The notes: generated by a model not told the origin, from the letters alone. DNA of 64,000 bases from Bacillus sp. FJAT-14578 (GCF_000504165.1 NZ_AYSE01000001.1:868001-932000); one strand, 5' to 3'. Positions 9,458-21,849 are shown, counted from the stretch's first letter. Translations and numbers: made by a program.

Positions 9458-10210
9458 TCACCCCATTAATTCAATATGGTAGGAAACAGCCGCAAGCACA
9501 TATAACGGTGCCGTTTCTGTTCGTAAAATGCGCGGACCGAATCCGCACATCACAAAACCGTTTTCTCTAAACGACTCAATTTCCTTTTCAGCCAATCCGC
9601 CTTCAGGTCCAATGACCACAAGAAGAGATTGCCCTTGTTTTATATCCGATAAAAGGGAAGCAAGGCGGGATTTCTCGCCGCGTTTAGCTTCTTCCTCATA
9701 TGCAACTATTTTATAATCATACTCACCGCTCATCTGAAGCAGCTTGTTTAATGGAACAGGCTCTGATACATAAGGCACTTTTGTACGATGTGACTGCTCA
9801 GCAGCTTCTTTTGCAATCTTGCTCCAACGCTCGACTTTCTTGTCTCCCTTTTTACTGTCCCATTTTACGATAGAACGAGAAGCCATAAAAGGGATAAACG
9901 CAGACGCACCTAACTCTGTTCCTTTTTGGATGACAAGCTCCAACTTATCCCCTTTAGGCAGTCCGTTCGCAATTGTCACAGAAACAGGCATTTCCTTCGC
10001 CTCATCTAACCATTCTACAACACGTAAATTTACTTCGTCACCGGAAATATCTTCTATCTTGCATAAAGCGGAATTGCCCTTTTCATTACAGCAGATGACA
10101 TTGTCCCCTTCTGACATTCTCATAACACGCATGATATGGCGGGCGTCTTCCCCTCCAATGAAAACTTTATTATCCGAAAACTGTTCATTTTCCACAAAAT
10201 ACCGCTGCAT
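9458..10210 (-). CDS. rsmE: 16S rRNA m3U1498 methyltransferase RsmE
   Basis: The 250-residue protein has the N-terminal PUA-like RNA-binding region and the SPOUT methyltransferase core. VVIGPEGGL (about residues 193-201) and LGPRILRTETAP near the C-terminus form the knotted SAM site. It methylates U1498 of 16S rRNA in the 30S subunit. It lies 39 bp downstream of prmA and 4 bp upstream of mtaB, in a co-directional translation-related unit. Confidence 0.96.
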   Translation of the reverse strand: MQRYFVENEQFSDNKVFIGGEDARHIMRVMRMSEGDNVICCNEKGNSALCKIEDISGDEVNLRVVEWLDEAKEMPVSVTIANGLPKGDKLELVIQKGTELGASAFIPFMASRSIVKWDSKKGDKKVERWSKIAKEAAEQSHRTKVPYVSEPVPLNKLLQMSGEYDYKIVAYEEEAKRGEKSRLASLLSDIKQGQSLLVVIGPEGGLAEKEIESFRENGFVMCGFGPRILRTETAPLYVLAAVSYHIELMG

Positions 10211-10249
10211 ATTTTTACACCTTCTCTGAAAAAGATGGTTGATTAATGA

Positions 10250-11191
10250 TTACTCGCCTTTTTGTGCCGTAATGGCTACCCAATCTTCCATTACTGTTAT
10301 TTCCTTGATTGTAAAACCTTCTTTCACTAAAGCCTCTTTCACCTCATCTTTTTTGGCTCCGATAATACCAGATGTAATGAAAATTCCTCCAGGCTTCAAC
10401 ACCCGTGCTGCATCATCCGCAAAACGCACGATGATTTCGGCTAGAATGTTAGCGACTACTATATCGACAGGACCTTCAATATCATTAAGTAAATTGTTTT
10501 GGGACACAGTCACTACATCATGTACTTTATTTAATTCAATATTTAAGCGGGCAGATTCTACAGCTACCTCATCTAAGTCAAGTGCTTGTACGTCTCTCGC
10601 TCCCAGCATGGCAGCTCCAATACTTAATACCCCTGACCCTGTCCCTACATCAATCACCTTATCTCCCTCTTGAACGTTTCGTTCCAGCGCTTGTAAGGAC
10701 ATAACCGTTGTAGGGTGGGTTCCTGTACCGAAAGCCATGCCCGGGTCCAACTCAATAATCAATTCGTCTGTATTAACAGGCTCATACGTTTCCCATGTCG
10801 GGACAATTGTAAATCGTTCAGAAATTTTGACGGGATGATAATATTTTTTCCAAGCCGTAGCCCATTCTTCTTCATGGACTTCACTAATGGTGATTTTATT
10901 GGCTCCAAGATCAAAATCATATACAAGGAGATTATTGATCGCTTCTTTAATTCCATCTACCGTTTCTCCCAAAAAACTATTTACCGGTAAATAAGCTTTC
11001 ACGAGAACCCCTTCTTCCGGATAGTCCTCTGAATTGAGTTGGTAGATTTCTCCGAAAGTGGTATCTCTTTCTTGCAATAAATCATTCGGATCTTCTATCA
11101 CAACTCCGCTGGCACCTGCCTCATGTAAGATGTTTGATATCGGCTCAATTGCTTCACTCGTTGTATGAATACAAATTTCAGACCACTTCAT
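10250..11191 (-). CDS. prmA: Ribosomal protein L11 methyltransferase
   Basis: The 313-residue enzyme trimethylates ribosomal protein L11. An N-terminal substrate-recognition domain precedes a class I SAM fold with [14 protein letters not shown] and [15 protein letters not shown], then NxLAEI-type motif VANILAE. The ATG at 11191 ([10 protein letters not shown]) fits the family start; an upstream ATG at 11233 would place 14 extra residues inside a repeat element. In B. subtilis prmA continues the dnaK operon, but here a MITE-like element and the dnaJ-side terminator intervene. Confidence 0.95.
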   Translation of the reverse strand: MKWSEICIHTTSEAIEPISNILHEAGASGVVIEDPNDLLQERDTTFGEIYQLNSEDYPEEGVLVKAYLPVNSFLGETVDGIKEAINNLLVYDFDLGANKITISEVHEEEWATAWKKYYHPVKISERFTIVPTWETYEPVNTDELIIELDPGMAFGTGTHPTTVMSLQALERNVQEGDKVIDVGTGSGVLSIGAAMLGARDVQALDLDEVAVESARLNIELNKVHDVVTVSQNNLLNDIEGPVDIVVANILAEIIVRFADDAARVLKPGGIFITSGIIGAKKDEVKEALVKEGFTIKEITVMEDWVAITAQKGE

Positions 11192-11226
11192 CTCTACCAA
11201 CTCCAATCCGTTTACTTTATAGCGGA

Positions 11227-11370
11227 TGTTCAAAAAGTCCGGGAAAAATGCCTGTCGAATTTCGGCGTCAGCTACATTGGACGCTACTCACGTATTAACA
11301 CCATGCGCTCCGTTGCTCAAAGCGACGCTTCCGTGAACTTCTCGGTCCTTTTTGTCCTCCTTTTTGAACA
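11227..11370 (+). mobile_element. MITE-like element, copy A1 (144 bp)
   Basis: It is bounded by TGTTCAAAAAG and CTTTTTGAACA, a perfect 11-bp terminal inverted repeat. A 5-bp direct repeat TTATA flanks it (11217-11221, 11376-11380). The interior matches copies A2, A4 and A5. It lies in the leader of prmA, 36 bp before the start codon. Confidence 0.8.
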
Positions 11371-11460
11371 CACACTTATATGCTACTTTCCATTTTTTCC
11401 GTCAGAACACTTTTCATTCCCGTACGATGAAATTACTTATTGATCACAATTCATCACAGA

Positions 11461-11503
11461 AAGGTGTCCCAAACGTACAGCTGTATGTTTGGGACACCCT
11501 CTT
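11461..11503 (-). terminator. Terminator after dnaJ
   Basis: GGTGTCCCAAAC (11463-11474) pairs perfectly with GTTTGGGACACC (11487-11498), and the loop itself can form ACAGCTGT. It overlaps the dnaJ stop and separates dnaJ from prmA. The U-run is weak. Confidence 0.72.
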
Positions 11504-12626
11504 ATTCGCCTTTAAAGGCTCTTTTCACTTTCGCAAAAAACGAATCATGCTGTTCATCCACGACATCTTGACCGCTTAACTCTGCAAATTCACGCAAAAG
11601 CTGTTTTTGTTTGTCAGATAGTTTCGTCGGTGTGATAATGCGAACAATAATATGCTGATCTCCCTGTCCGTATCCTCTTACATTTGGCACACCTTTTGCT
11701 TTTAGGCGGAATTTCGTTCCTGTTTGTGTGCCTGCCGGAATTTTCAGCTTCACTTTTCCATGCAGCGTAGGCACTTCAATTTCATCTCCAAGCGCTGCTT
11801 GTGCAAATGTTAGAGGCATTTCACAATAAATGTCGTCCCCATCTCGTTCGAAAAACTCATGTGGTCGAACGTGGAATACAACATATAAATCCCCTGCAGG
11901 TCCACCGTTAAAGCCCGGCTCACCTTGACCGCTGATACGCAGTTGTTGACCATCGTCTACACCTGCCGGAATTTTCACATTGATTTTTTTAGTTTTATTT
12001 ATGCGGCCCGCCCCATGACACGTTCCACACTTTTCACGGACGATTTTGCCTTTTCCATTACAATGATGACAAGCACGGCGATTAACGATGCGTCCAAATG
12101 GTGTATTTTGTTCTACACTCACTTGTCCTGCACCTTGACAGTGTGAACATGTTTCAACTTTTGATCCCGGTTTTGCTCCTGATCCGTGACATGTATCACA
12201 TGTTTCCTCACGTGGAATGTCAATCGTCGTTTCTTTCCCGAACACCGCTTCCTCAAAAGATAAAGTCATCGTGTACTGTAAATCTGCACCCTGTCTCGGA
12301 GCGTTCGGATCACGTCGTCTGCCGCCGCCAAAAATGGAACTGAAGATATCTTCAAATCCAAAGCCGCCGCCAAAGTCTGCGCCGCCGAAACCACCAAAAC
12401 CTTGATTTGGATCCGTATGGCCAAATTGATCGTAGTGAGCTTTCTTTTGATCATCACTCAATACTTCATACGCTTCTTTAATCTCTTTAAATTTTTCGGC
12501 TGCATCTGCCTCTTTGTTAATATCCGGATGATATTTTTTTGAAAGCTTTCGATAAGCCTTTTTTATCTCTTCTTTTGTGGCGCTTTTACTTACACCAAGA
12601 ACTTCATAGTAATCTCGCTTACTCAT
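11502..12626 (-). CDS. dnaJ: Chaperone DnaJ (Hsp40)
   Basis: The 374-residue co-chaperone stimulates DnaK ATPase activity. It shows the N-terminal J domain with KYHPDIN (His-Pro-Asp near residue 33), a Gly/Phe-rich linker (about 75-105), four CxxCxGxG zinc-binding motifs (about 145-200) and C-terminal substrate-binding domains. It is downstream of dnaK, but a perfect bidirectional terminator and a repeat lie in the 294-bp gap, which is unusual for the bacillary operon. Its expression may rely on read-through or a separate promoter. Confidence 0.97.
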   Translation of the reverse strand: MSKRDYYEVLGVSKSATKEEIKKAYRKLSKKYHPDINKEADAAEKFKEIKEAYEVLSDDQKKAHYDQFGHTDPNQGFGGFGGADFGGGFGFEDIFSSIFGGGRRRDPNAPRQGADLQYTMTLSFEEAVFGKETTIDIPREETCDTCHGSGAKPGSKVETCSHCQGAGQVSVEQNTPFGRIVNRRACHHCNGKGKIVREKCGTCHGAGRINKTKKINVKIPAGVDDGQQLRISGQGEPGFNGGPAGDLYVVFHVRPHEFFERDGDDIYCEMPLTFAQAALGDEIEVPTLHGKVKLKIPAGTQTGTKFRLKAKGVPNVRGYGQGDQHIIVRIITPTKLSDKQKQLLREFAELSGQDVVDEQHDSFFAKVKRAFKGE

Positions 12627-12707
12627 GAATATTCACTCCCGCTTCCTTTCACATAAAGGTAATTGTATCATTAACGGCATTTTGACTGCAACCTTTTACT
12701 TGAATCA

Positions 12708-12748
12708 AAAAAAGTCAAAGTCAAGGCAAGCCTGACTTTGACTTTTTT
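12708..12748. terminator. Perfect bidirectional terminator between dnaK and dnaJ
   Basis: AAAAAAGTCAAAGTCA pairs perfectly over 16 bp with TGACTTTGACTTTTTT across a 9-nt loop. It should stop a large part of dnaK transcription before dnaJ. Confidence 0.85.
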
Positions 12749-12800
12749 GAATTCACCGTTGTTATAACAGAACGTCGCCCTTTTAGGCTTCAATTCTTTT

Positions 12801-12920
12801 GCTGTCCAGCTCCGGCTCCTAATCTTTCAGCCGTTTCACTTCTGACCATGAAACCAAAAAGCGGTTTCCCAGTCAGAAGCCACAACGTCTCTCAAGATTG
12901 AACAGTCGCCTCCGCTTTTC
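12801..12920 (+). repeat. Dispersed repeat B/C, copy C1
   Basis: The copy runs from GCTGTCCAGCTCCGGCTCC to GCCTCCGCTTTTCTT and ends directly at the dnaK stop codon. The interior GACCATGAAACCAAAAAGCG is shared almost exactly with copy C4, and in part with C3. Confidence 0.85.
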
Positions 12921-14762
<1,842 letters not shown>

Positions 14763-14781
14763 CTAAAGTCATTATGTAAGA

Positions 14782-15354
14782 TTATTGATTTACTTTTACC
14801 ATGGATGGACGAATGATTTTGTCCTTTAGTTTATAGCCTTTTTGGAATTCTTCCACCACTGTATTCGGTTCAAATGAAGCTTCCTCCACTTGCATGACCG
14901 CTTGATGTTGATACGGATCGAAAACTTGACCGACCGCTTCAATCACTTCTAATCCTTCTTTTTGAAGGGCTTCAAGAAGCTGACGGTACACCATTTCCAT
15001 TCCTTGCAGCACAGCCTTCAACTGTTCATCTTCTGTATCCACTTTTAACGCTCTTTCAAAATTATCAAGAGCCGGTAATATATCCGTCACTAAGCTTTGC
15101 GCACGATACTTTTGTGCAGCTTCAGCATCTAAACGAGTACGACGGCGGAAATTATCAAAATCGGCTTGAAGACGCAAATAGCGGTTTTCTTCTTCCTCAA
15201 GCTTGGCTTTCAGCTCTGCCAATTCTTTTTCTAAAGGATTAGCCTCTTCCACCTGTTCACCTTCCGCTTGCTGATCTTGCACATGCTCCACTTCTGTTTC
15301 TTCGCTTTGTACTTCTGTTACATGTTCTTCTGTCGTTTGCTTTTCGTTTGTCAA
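14782..15354 (-). CDS. grpE: Nucleotide exchange factor GrpE
   Basis: The 190-residue protein has an acidic, disordered N-terminus, a long coiled coil (about residues 45-95) and the C-terminal beta-domain ending in IIRPSMVKV. It releases ADP from DnaK. The TTG at 15354 is preferred, with GGGAGGTG 6 nt upstream; the GTG three codons earlier overlaps that site. It is separated from hrcA by about 230 bp with no visible terminator, so it is probably read from the hrcA promoter. Confidence 0.96.
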   Translation of the reverse strand: MTNEKQTTEEHVTEVQSEETEVEHVQDQQAEGEQVEEANPLEKELAELKAKLEEEENRYLRLQADFDNFRRRTRLDAEAAQKYRAQSLVTDILPALDNFERALKVDTEDEQLKAVLQGMEMVYRQLLEALQKEGLEVIEAVGQVFDPYQHQAVMQVEEASFEPNTVVEEFQKGYKLKDKIIRPSMVKVNQ

Positions 15355-15584
15355 CGAATTCACCTCCCTTTAATAATATGAACATTTTTTCCGCCCCAAT
15401 GAACGGCAAGATTCCTGCCTTTGCAAGGAATAAATGACCATTCATTAGAGCCGAATTAATTTAACGCCCCATCAGCCTAACATATAAAGGCTGCCATGGA
15501 GACTATATTTTATTAGCAACAAGATTATGAGTGATAAGACGAAGTGATTTATCCACTTCTGCCCGTTAACCAATATAACCCCAC

Positions 15585-16616
15585 CTATTTATTTTGATAC
15601 AACCTTGTTAAGGCATTTGATAAATCGGATGAAATAAGCTGGAGCAAACTAATGATACGGGAATATGGCATCCGAGTGGGCCCTAAAATGGCAACCGTTC
15701 CAAGCTGCTCATCTCCAATCGTATAACTCGCTGTAATTAAGCTGCAATTTTCCATCTCGCTCACTTCATTTTCCCGTCCGATTTTCACATCAATCCCAAC
15801 TTTATTGCCACGCAATAACTGATACAATTGCTGCTCTTGCTCTATCATCCTCAAAAGAGATTGAATTTTGCCTACATCATGGAACTCAGGGTGGCTTAAC
15901 ATATTCGTTTTCCCACCGATAAATGCCTTTTCGTCGACTTTGAGGTGCAAAGCATTTTGCATCATTAAGAAAAGATGTTCATAATTGGTAATATGCGATT
16001 TAAGCAGCATCGCAACTTCTTTATACATCTTATCCTTTAATTCGGTAATCGGAACACCTGCCAGGCGTTCATTTAAAATATTAACCATTTTTTCAATATC
16101 AGACGGATTCACAGAACCAGGCAGCGTCAATGTTTTGCTTTCTACATGTCCTGTATCTGTCACAATAATAGCCACGGCAGTTTCTGTCGATAAGGGAATC
16201 ATTTGAATCTGCTTTAATTTATGATTCACCACTCTCGGTCCCAATACGATCGATGTCAAGTTGGTCATCTCCGACAAAATTTGCGCAGATTTTTGAACAA
16301 CGGCTTCCAATTCTACAATATGTTCAGCAAACACCGATTTAATTTTAGTCGTATCAGAAACAGTCAATAATTGCGGTGATAATAAATGATCTACATAATA
16401 ACGATAACCTTTCTCTGAAGGAACTCGACCCGAGGAACTATGTGTCTTTTCAATAAACCCCAATTCTTCCAGGTCTGCCATTTCATTTCGAATGGTAGCA
16501 GAACTGAAATTGATTTCTTCTTTTTTAGATAAGGTTCTTGATCCGACAGGTTGTGCAGATCGAATAAAATCATCAACAACGACTTGTAAAATCAATAATT
16601 GTCGATCTGTAAGCAC
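15585..16616 (-). CDS. hrcA: Heat-inducible transcription repressor HrcA
   Basis: The 343-residue repressor has an N-terminal winged-helix domain ([11 protein letters not shown]... [30 protein letters not shown]) and a GAF-like dimerisation region. It binds CIRCE, with GroEL as co-repressor, and controls the class I heat-shock genes including its own operon. The GTG start at 16616 fits the family and has AGGTG 7 nt upstream; the ATG at 16618 is out of frame. A perfect CIRCE lies just before it. Confidence 0.98.
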   Translation of the reverse strand: MLTDRQLLILQVVVDDFIRSAQPVGSRTLSKKEEINFSSATIRNEMADLEELGFIEKTHSSSGRVPSEKGYRYYVDHLLSPQLLTVSDTTKIKSVFAEHIVELEAVVQKSAQILSEMTNLTSIVLGPRVVNHKLKQIQMIPLSTETAVAIIVTDTGHVESKTLTLPGSVNPSDIEKMVNILNERLAGVPITELKDKMYKEVAMLLKSHITNYEHLFLMMQNALHLKVDEKAFIGGKTNMLSHPEFHDVGKIQSLLRMIEQEQQLYQLLRGNKVGIDVKIGRENEVSEMENCSLITASYTIGDEQLGTVAILGPTRMPYSRIISLLQLISSDLSNALTRLYQNK

Positions 16617-16631
16617 ATGTCATCACCTCTG

Positions 16632-16658
16632 TTAGCACTCATCTATAGTGAGTGCTAA
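16632..16658 (-). promoter_or_regulatory. CIRCE operator of the hrcA-grpE-dnaK operon
   Basis: TTAGCACTC, nine bases, then GAGTGCTAA match the CIRCE consensus exactly. It lies 15 bp upstream of the hrcA start and downstream of the promoter at 16669-16697. Confidence 0.98.
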
Positions 16659-16668
16659 ATCTATTAAT

Positions 16669-16697
16669 AAATTACCAAATCACTTTGGCAATGTCAA
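16669..16697 (-). promoter_or_regulatory. Promoter candidate of the hrcA operon
   Basis: A perfect TTGACA (16697-16692) is followed after 17 bp by TAATTT (16674-16669). An overlapping alternative is TTGCCA with TATTAA at a 16-bp spacing. Either places transcription start at or just before CIRCE. Confidence 0.6.
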
Positions 16698-16700
16698 CGA

Positions 16701-17840
16701 TTAGATTACACCAATAAAAGCCTGAAATACTTCATTCCCGAGAAACCTGCCTTTGCGCGTTAAATAAAAACATTCCTCGTTTTCTGTCAGTAAACCCTTT
16801 TCCATTTGTTCACGCACTTGTTCACCAAACACATCATTCAGTTCTATGTCATACTTTTGTTTGAAGGTCGATTTAGAAACACCTTCCGTTTTACGAAGGC
16901 CTAAAAACATCTCTTCTTCCATCATTTCCGTTTTTGTGACCTCATGATCTTCTATATAAGCAAATCCGCTTTGTGAGACGGCGTCAATGTATTTATTGAT
17001 AGGTCCGATATTGGCTCTTCTTACCCCTTGAACGTACCCATGAGCTCCCGCTCCAATTCCGTAATATTCTTCATTGTTCCAATACGTTAAGTTATGTCGG
17101 CTTTCAAAACCCTTCTTTGCAAAGTTGCTGATTTCATACTGACGGAAACCACGTTTCTCCATTTGCACCATCAATTCATCGTACATTTTTGCTTCTGTTT
17201 CTTGAGGGGGAACGTTCAATTTCCCTCTTCGCATCAAATTATAAAACACCGTTTTCGGTTCGATGATTAAAGAATATGCTGACATATGGTCAATATCCAG
17301 CTCAAACGCTTGTTGCAATGTGTCAGAAAAATCTTCCATTGTTTGTCCCGGCAAACTGTACATCAAGTCAAGGCTGAGATTTTGAAACCCTATCTCTCTT
17401 GCTCTCTGAATGGTTTTGACCGCTTCTTTCTTCGTATGAACACGCCCGATACTTTTTAAAAGTTCATCATTGAATGTTTGTACCCCAATGCTTAAACGAT
17501 TAACCCCATAGTCTTTTAATAGCTGAAGCTTTTTCTCGGTCAGTTCATTTGGATTGGCCTCAAATGTAAATTCTCCATTTTCTTCTAACGAAAGGTGTTT
17601 ACGGGTCATTTCCAGAAACTTATCTAACTGCGATTCCGTCAGTGCCGTCGGAGTGCCTCCTCCTACAAAAATGCTTTTCAACCTATTCTGACCGTGTTTT
17701 CCAACCGTATTTTTCATTTCTTGTTCCATTGCATCTAAATAGTCATCAACAGGCTGGTTGTCAAAAAACACCTTATTGAAATCACAGTAATGGCAAATAT
17801 GATGACAAAACGGAATATGCAAATATGCGGCTTGTACCAT
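16701..17840 (-). CDS. hemW: Heme chaperone HemW (radical SAM)
   Basis: The 379-residue protein has the N-terminal radical-SAM motif CHHICHYC (Cys12, Cys16, Cys19), GGGTPTAL and a C-terminal HemN-like domain. HemW lacks coproporphyrinogen dehydrogenase activity and inserts heme into respiratory proteins; older annotation calls it hemN. It sits between lepA and hrcA exactly as in B. subtilis. The hrcA promoter begins only a few bases after its stop. Confidence 0.95.
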   Translation of the reverse strand: MVQAAYLHIPFCHHICHYCDFNKVFFDNQPVDDYLDAMEQEMKNTVGKHGQNRLKSIFVGGGTPTALTESQLDKFLEMTRKHLSLEENGEFTFEANPNELTEKKLQLLKDYGVNRLSIGVQTFNDELLKSIGRVHTKKEAVKTIQRAREIGFQNLSLDLMYSLPGQTMEDFSDTLQQAFELDIDHMSAYSLIIEPKTVFYNLMRRGKLNVPPQETEAKMYDELMVQMEKRGFRQYEISNFAKKGFESRHNLTYWNNEEYYGIGAGAHGYVQGVRRANIGPINKYIDAVSQSGFAYIEDHEVTKTEMMEEEMFLGLRKTEGVSKSTFKQKYDIELNDVFGEQVREQMEKGLLTENEECFYLTRKGRFLGNEVFQAFIGVI

Positions 17841-17965
17841 TTACCTCACACCTTTTTTCGATTTATTAGAAAAGCTTAGAGCTTATGAGTAAGTTCTAAG
17901 CATTGTTGTTTTACTGCCTTGAATTATTACGCCAGGAAAGGATCTCACTCAAACTGCCAATGGAC

Positions 17966-18010
17966 AAGGGCGGCTTGAAGGATGAGAATCTCTCCCTTCA
18001 AGCCGCCCTT
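17966..18010 (-). terminator. Strong hairpin after lepA
   Basis: AAGGGCGGCTTGAAGG pairs over 16 bp with 17995-18010 across a 13-nt loop, directly behind the lepA stop. There is no U-run, so termination may be partial. A second smaller hairpin (GCTTAGA/TCTAAGC) lies near 17873-17900, before hemW. Confidence 0.65.
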
Positions 18011-18014
18011 AGAA

Positions 18015-19850
18015 TTACTTTTTACTATTGCTGTCGTCCATTTTCAGAACTGCCATGAATGCCTCTTGAGGCACCTCGACCGACCCAACCTGTTTCATAC
18101 GTTTTTTACCTTCTTTTTGCTTTTCAAGAAGCTTACGTTTACGGGAAATGTCACCGCCGTAACATTTCGCTAACACATTTTTACGCATTGCCTTAATCGT
18201 TGAACGCGCCACGATTTTTTGGCCGATCGCTGCTTGAATCGGAACCTCGAACTGTTGACGCGGAATAAGATCCTTCAACTTTTCCACAATTACTTTCCCG
18301 CGTTCATAAGCGGAATCGCGATGGACAATGAACGAAAGCGCATCGACTTGCTCGGCGTTCAATAAAATATCCATCTTCACTAATTTTGATGCTTTATAGC
18401 CGATCAGCTCATAGTCAAAGGAAGCATAGCCTTTTGTACTTGATTTTAGCTGATCAAAGAAATCATATACAATTTCCGATAAAGGAATTTCATAGATAAT
18501 GCTGACACGATTTTCATCCAAATATTGCATCGTGATGAAGTTTCCGCGTTTCTTTTGACACAATTCCATGACGGTCCCTACATAATCGTTCGGAACCATA
18601 ATGGTTGCTTTCACATATGGTTCTTCAATACGATCAATTTTTTGCGGATCCGGCATATTGGATGGATTATCGACCGCGATTTTCTCTCCATCCGTTAAAA
18701 AGACATCGTAAATTACGCTTGGAGCCGTCGTAATCAAATCAATATTGAATTCACGTTCAATACGTTCTTGAATGATTTCCATATGCAATAGACCTAAAAA
18801 TCCGCAACGGAATCCAAAGCCTAAGGCTTGTGACGTTTCAGGTTCAAATTGTAAAGCCGAATCATTTAATTCCAGTTTCTCCAACGCTTCACGTAAATCA
18901 TTGTATTTGGCTGTATCGATTGGATATAACCCACAGAATACCATCGGATTTAATTTACGATAACCTGGAAGCGGCTCTGTCGCTCCATTTTTTGCATGCG
19001 TAATGGTATCCCCGACGCGTGTATCTCCAACATTTTTAATGGCTGCCGTTAAGAATCCTACATCTCCTACTGTCAATTCGTCTCTTAGGGTCGTCTTTGG
19101 TGTAAATACACCGACTTCTGTCACCTCAAACTCTTTTCCAGTAGCCATCATTTTGATTTTATCGCCTACTTTAACCGTACCTTCCACAACGCGAATGTAG
19201 GCTACAACCCCACGATATGCATCGTATAAAGAGTCAAAGATCAACGCTTGTAGCGGACCTTCCGGGTCTCCGCTTGGTGCCGGTACCTTTTCTACGATTT
19301 GTTCTAAAATCTCTTCAATACCGATTCCGGCTTTTGCAGAAGCAAGCACCGCTTCCGATGCGTCAAGCCCAATTACATCTTCCACTTCTTGGCGCACACG
19401 CTCCGGATCTGCGCTTGGCAAATCGATTTTATTGATAACCGGTAAAATTTCCAAATCATTATCCAGTGCTAAATATACGTTCGCCAATGTCTGAGCTTCA
19501 ATTCCTTGTGCCGCATCCACAACAAGAATCGCCCCTTCACAGGCAGCCAGACTTCGAGACACTTCATATGTAAAGTCGACGTGCCCCGGTGTATCTATTA
19601 AATGAAAAATATAATCATTTCCGTCCTTCGCTTTATAATTAAGCTGAACAGCATTTAATTTAATCGTAATTCCCCGTTCACGCTCTAAATCCATCGAGTC
19701 CAAAAGCTGGGCTTTCATTTCACGCTGCGTCAACGCATTCGTTTTCTCTAAAATACGATCTGCCAGTGTCGATTTTCCATGATCGATATGGGCGATAATC
19801 GAGAAGTTACGAATTTTAGATCGTCTTTCTAATCTTGATTCTTTATTCAT
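18015..19850 (-). CDS. lepA: Elongation factor 4 (LepA)
   Basis: The roughly 611-residue translational GTPase has G1 [10 protein letters not shown]3 DTPGH and G4 NKID, followed by EF-G-like domains and the LepA-specific C-terminal domain ([25 protein letters not shown]). It back-translocates stalled ribosomes or assists biogenesis and initiation. The start is the ATG at 19850 or the adjacent GTG at 19853, both behind AGGAG. The order spoIIP-yqxA-lepA-hemW-hrcA is that of B. subtilis. Confidence 0.98.
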   Translation of the reverse strand: MNKESRLERRSKIRNFSIIAHIDHGKSTLADRILEKTNALTQREMKAQLLDSMDLERERGITIKLNAVQLNYKAKDGNDYIFHLIDTPGHVDFTYEVSRSLAACEGAILVVDAAQGIEAQTLANVYLALDNDLEILPVINKIDLPSADPERVRQEVEDVIGLDASEAVLASAKAGIGIEEILEQIVEKVPAPSGDPEGPLQALIFDSLYDAYRGVVAYIRVVEGTVKVGDKIKMMATGKEFEVTEVGVFTPKTTLRDELTVGDVGFLTAAIKNVGDTRVGDTITHAKNGATEPLPGYRKLNPMVFCGLYPIDTAKYNDLREALEKLELNDSALQFEPETSQALGFGFRCGFLGLLHMEIIQERIEREFNIDLITTAPSVIYDVFLTDGEKIAVDNPSNMPDPQKIDRIEEPYVKATIMVPNDYVGTVMELCQKKRGNFITMQYLDENRVSIIYEIPLSEIVYDFFDQLKSSTKGYASFDYELIGYKASKLVKMDILLNAEQVDALSFIVHRDSAYERGKVIVEKLKDLIPRQQFEVPIQAAIGQKIVARSTIKAMRKNVLAKCYGGDISRKRKLLEKQKEGKKRMKQVGSVEVPQEAFMAVLKMDDSNSKK

Positions 19851-19918
19851 CACATATTTCACTCCTACTAAAACTCAACAAGCATATACACTAGGGTAAA
19901 TTATATCATTACCATACA

Positions 19919-19946
19919 GCCAATGTCATTAGAAAATGACATTGGC
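19919..19946. repeat. Inverted repeat between yqxA and lepA
   Basis: GCCAATGTCATT and AATGACATTGGC form a perfect 12-bp stem with an AGAA loop, about 70 bp upstream of lepA. There is no U-run on the lepA strand; it could be a partial terminator or a processing site. Confidence 0.6.
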
Positions 19947-19998
19947 CGTTTCGTTGCCCTTTTCGATCATGCTGCATCCTGATGTCCATTCTTCATCG

Positions 19999-20319
19999 CT
20001 ATTGGCCAACTGCCTTGTTGATGGCGGAATGAATCATATCTGCAAACCTTCTTCCAAATGAAGAAAAAAAATTAAAGGCCTTATGTTCTTCCAATTTTTG
20101 TTGCTTTTGCTGCAAATCCTCCGTCCTGACCCTTGAACCCAACACGGAGGCTTCCACTTCCCCTTCTTTCGTTTTCGAAACCGTAAAGGCACTTGAAAAA
20201 TCGGGATCTTTATATCCTTTCATCTTAATCATTCCATCATTTGCCAACTGCATACCCAGCAATACTCCAAACAATAATATCGTCGTCAACATGAAGGTTT
20301 TCATCATGAACTTAACCAT
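19999..20319 (-). CDS. yqxA: YqxA family protein (DUF3679)
   Basis: The 106-residue protein has an N-terminal membrane segment (about residues 7-22, ending LLGMQLANDGM) and a polar C-terminal region. Function is unknown. It lies between spoIIP and lepA as in B. subtilis, where yqxA is downstream of the sporulation gene spoIIP, so forespore or mother-cell expression is plausible. The ATG at 20319 lies 6 nt after AAAGGAG. Confidence 0.85.
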   Translation of the reverse strand: MVKFMMKTFMLTTILLFGVLLGMQLANDGMIKMKGYKDPDFSSAFTVSKTKEGEVEASVLGSRVRTEDLQQKQQKLEEHKAFNFFSSFGRRFADMIHSAINKAVGQ

Positions 20320-20396
20320 CTTGTTCTCCTTTAACAAGGCGCTTCTTATTAATCAGTATGGACGTTTCTTCATGAAAACATTACCTGTTCAAACAA

Positions 20397-21593
20397 TTAT
20401 TGTTTAGACTCCACTGTTCCATTGACTTTTTCCGCTTCCCAATAATATTCACTAAAAATGTCCGCTACCGCTTCAGCCGTCCGATACAACTCTTCAAAGG
20501 AGTTATCTACGCCGCCAAATTCAAACAAAATGGCATTTTGAGAAAGATCTTGATTAAACTTACCATTCGTTCCTTTTCCTCTTTTCGTGATCACCCCTCT
20601 GCTCAAGCCTGGATATTTTTTATTAATTAAACTATGAAGATCTTTCGCCAATTTTACATTTTGTTCGTAGTTGACATTTTCCCCTCCAATGATAAAAGCA
20701 ATTTTGGCATAGTCTTTCCCGTTGATGGCAACCGTCGTCGCTTCTCTGCGGTTTGCATCACGGTGGAGATCAAATAAATATTGCAATTCACGATTGGAAG
20801 CAAGGGCTGATTGAACGACCTCCCGGGAAGCGGCATAAGATTTAGAATAATTCCAGCCTTTTTGCTTTAACTTCTGGTTCATATCCTCCACATTTACTTG
20901 CGACCCGATTCCTCGTTCTGTTAGTTCCTCCGCCAATTTTTCCCCCACCATCGTGATATTAACTTTTGAGTGAAAAGCGGCATCTGGCTCGGTCACTCCT
21001 TTTAAATGGGGTAAATACGATTCACTGCTGTGAGTGTGATAAATGAAGACAACATTTTTACCATTTGTCGATAAAGCCGGAGGCTGAATCGGTTCCTTAT
21101 CCCCATCAGGCTTGTCCAACTCTAAATTTTGAATGCTTGCTTCTCTTTCTGCCATCAATACTTCCAAAGGAGGTGCCGATTCATATGGAATGGTTGTATA
21201 ATCCAACCCTTCTTCCGCCACAATAATTTCACTATCAAAATGATAAAAGCCTGGAAGTTCATTTCCAAGCAAGCTTCTCGGATCATCCAGATTGACCCGT
21301 GTTGCAAATTGAAATAGCTCATTGAAATAGCTCGGCGTAGGAATATCTGGCGAAAGCGCCTGTTTGAAATAATGATTTTCATACGAGAATAAATGTACAA
21401 ATGAAGAAATTGATAACTCGTCCGTTACTTCCCCCAAGGAAGAGGAAGAAATTCGATATTGAGGCTTTAGGGACGTCAGCATCCCGACCATCACAAATAG
21501 CATGACCAATCCTAGTACGAACACAATAATAAATTTACGGATGATAGCTCCGTTTACTGAGACGATTACTTCACTTGGCCGCCCGAATTTCAT
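20397..21593 (-). CDS. spoIIP: Stage II sporulation protein P
   Basis: The 398-residue protein has one N-terminal membrane segment (about residues 21-42) and an extracytoplasmic SpoIIP domain with FIYHTHSSESYLP, LFDLHRDANRR and ILFEFGGVDN. It is the amidase and endopeptidase that degrades septal peptidoglycan with SpoIID and SpoIIM so the mother cell can engulf the forespore. It has a sigma-E-type promoter (21624-21653) and is cut off from gpr by two perfect hairpins. Confidence 0.97.
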   Translation of the reverse strand: MKFGRPSEVIVSVNGAIIRKFIIVFVLGLVMLFVMVGMLTSLKPQYRISSSSLGEVTDELSISSFVHLFSYENHYFKQALSPDIPTPSYFNELFQFATRVNLDDPRSLLGNELPGFYHFDSEIIVAEEGLDYTTIPYESAPPLEVLMAEREASIQNLELDKPDGDKEPIQPPALSTNGKNVVFIYHTHSSESYLPHLKGVTEPDAAFHSKVNITMVGEKLAEELTERGIGSQVNVEDMNQKLKQKGWNYSKSYAASREVVQSALASNRELQYLFDLHRDANRREATTVAINGKDYAKIAFIIGGENVNYEQNVKLAKDLHSLINKKYPGLSRGVITKRGKGTNGKFNQDLSQNAILFEFGGVDNSFEELYRTAEAVADIFSEYYWEAEKVNGTVESKQ

Positions 21594-21623
21594 GTTCTCA
21601 CCCTTTCAAAGCTTCTCTGTACC

Positions 21624-21653
21624 ATTTATATGTACAAGCCCTGTTGAATAGAA
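21624..21653 (-). promoter_or_regulatory. Sigma-E-type promoter candidate of spoIIP
   Basis: TTCTATT (21653-21647), a 14-bp spacer and CATATAAAT (21632-21624) resemble the sigma-E pattern KMATATT-N14-CATACANT. It lies about 30 bp before spoIIP, which is sigma-E controlled in B. subtilis. Confidence 0.6.
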
Positions 21654-21666
21654 CTCGTGAAAAACG

Positions 21667-21833
21667 AAACGAAAGAGGATGGGTCAAAAGGGGAAAAAGA
21701 AACCCTTTTGACCCATCCTCCTGAAAGGCCCCGTCATGAAAATCCAGTAAAACCAAGGGTTATGTGACGGGGCCTTTCAGTAAAAATCAGGTTTTGTGTT
21801 TATTTAGAGGCTTATGGGACAGCCACTTCGGTT
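21667..21833 (+). repeat. Terminator-repeat family D, copy D1
   Basis: It contains two perfect hairpins, GAGGATGGGTCAAAAGGG with its complement (21675-21692/21703-21720) and CTGAAAGGCCCCGTCA with its complement (21721-21736/21765-21780), then a tail ending TTATGGGACAGCC. Related sequence occurs inverted at 25.3 kb and at 46.6 kb. Here it separates gpr from spoIIP. Confidence 0.8.
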
Positions 21834-21849
21834 ATGCGGATTGATATAT

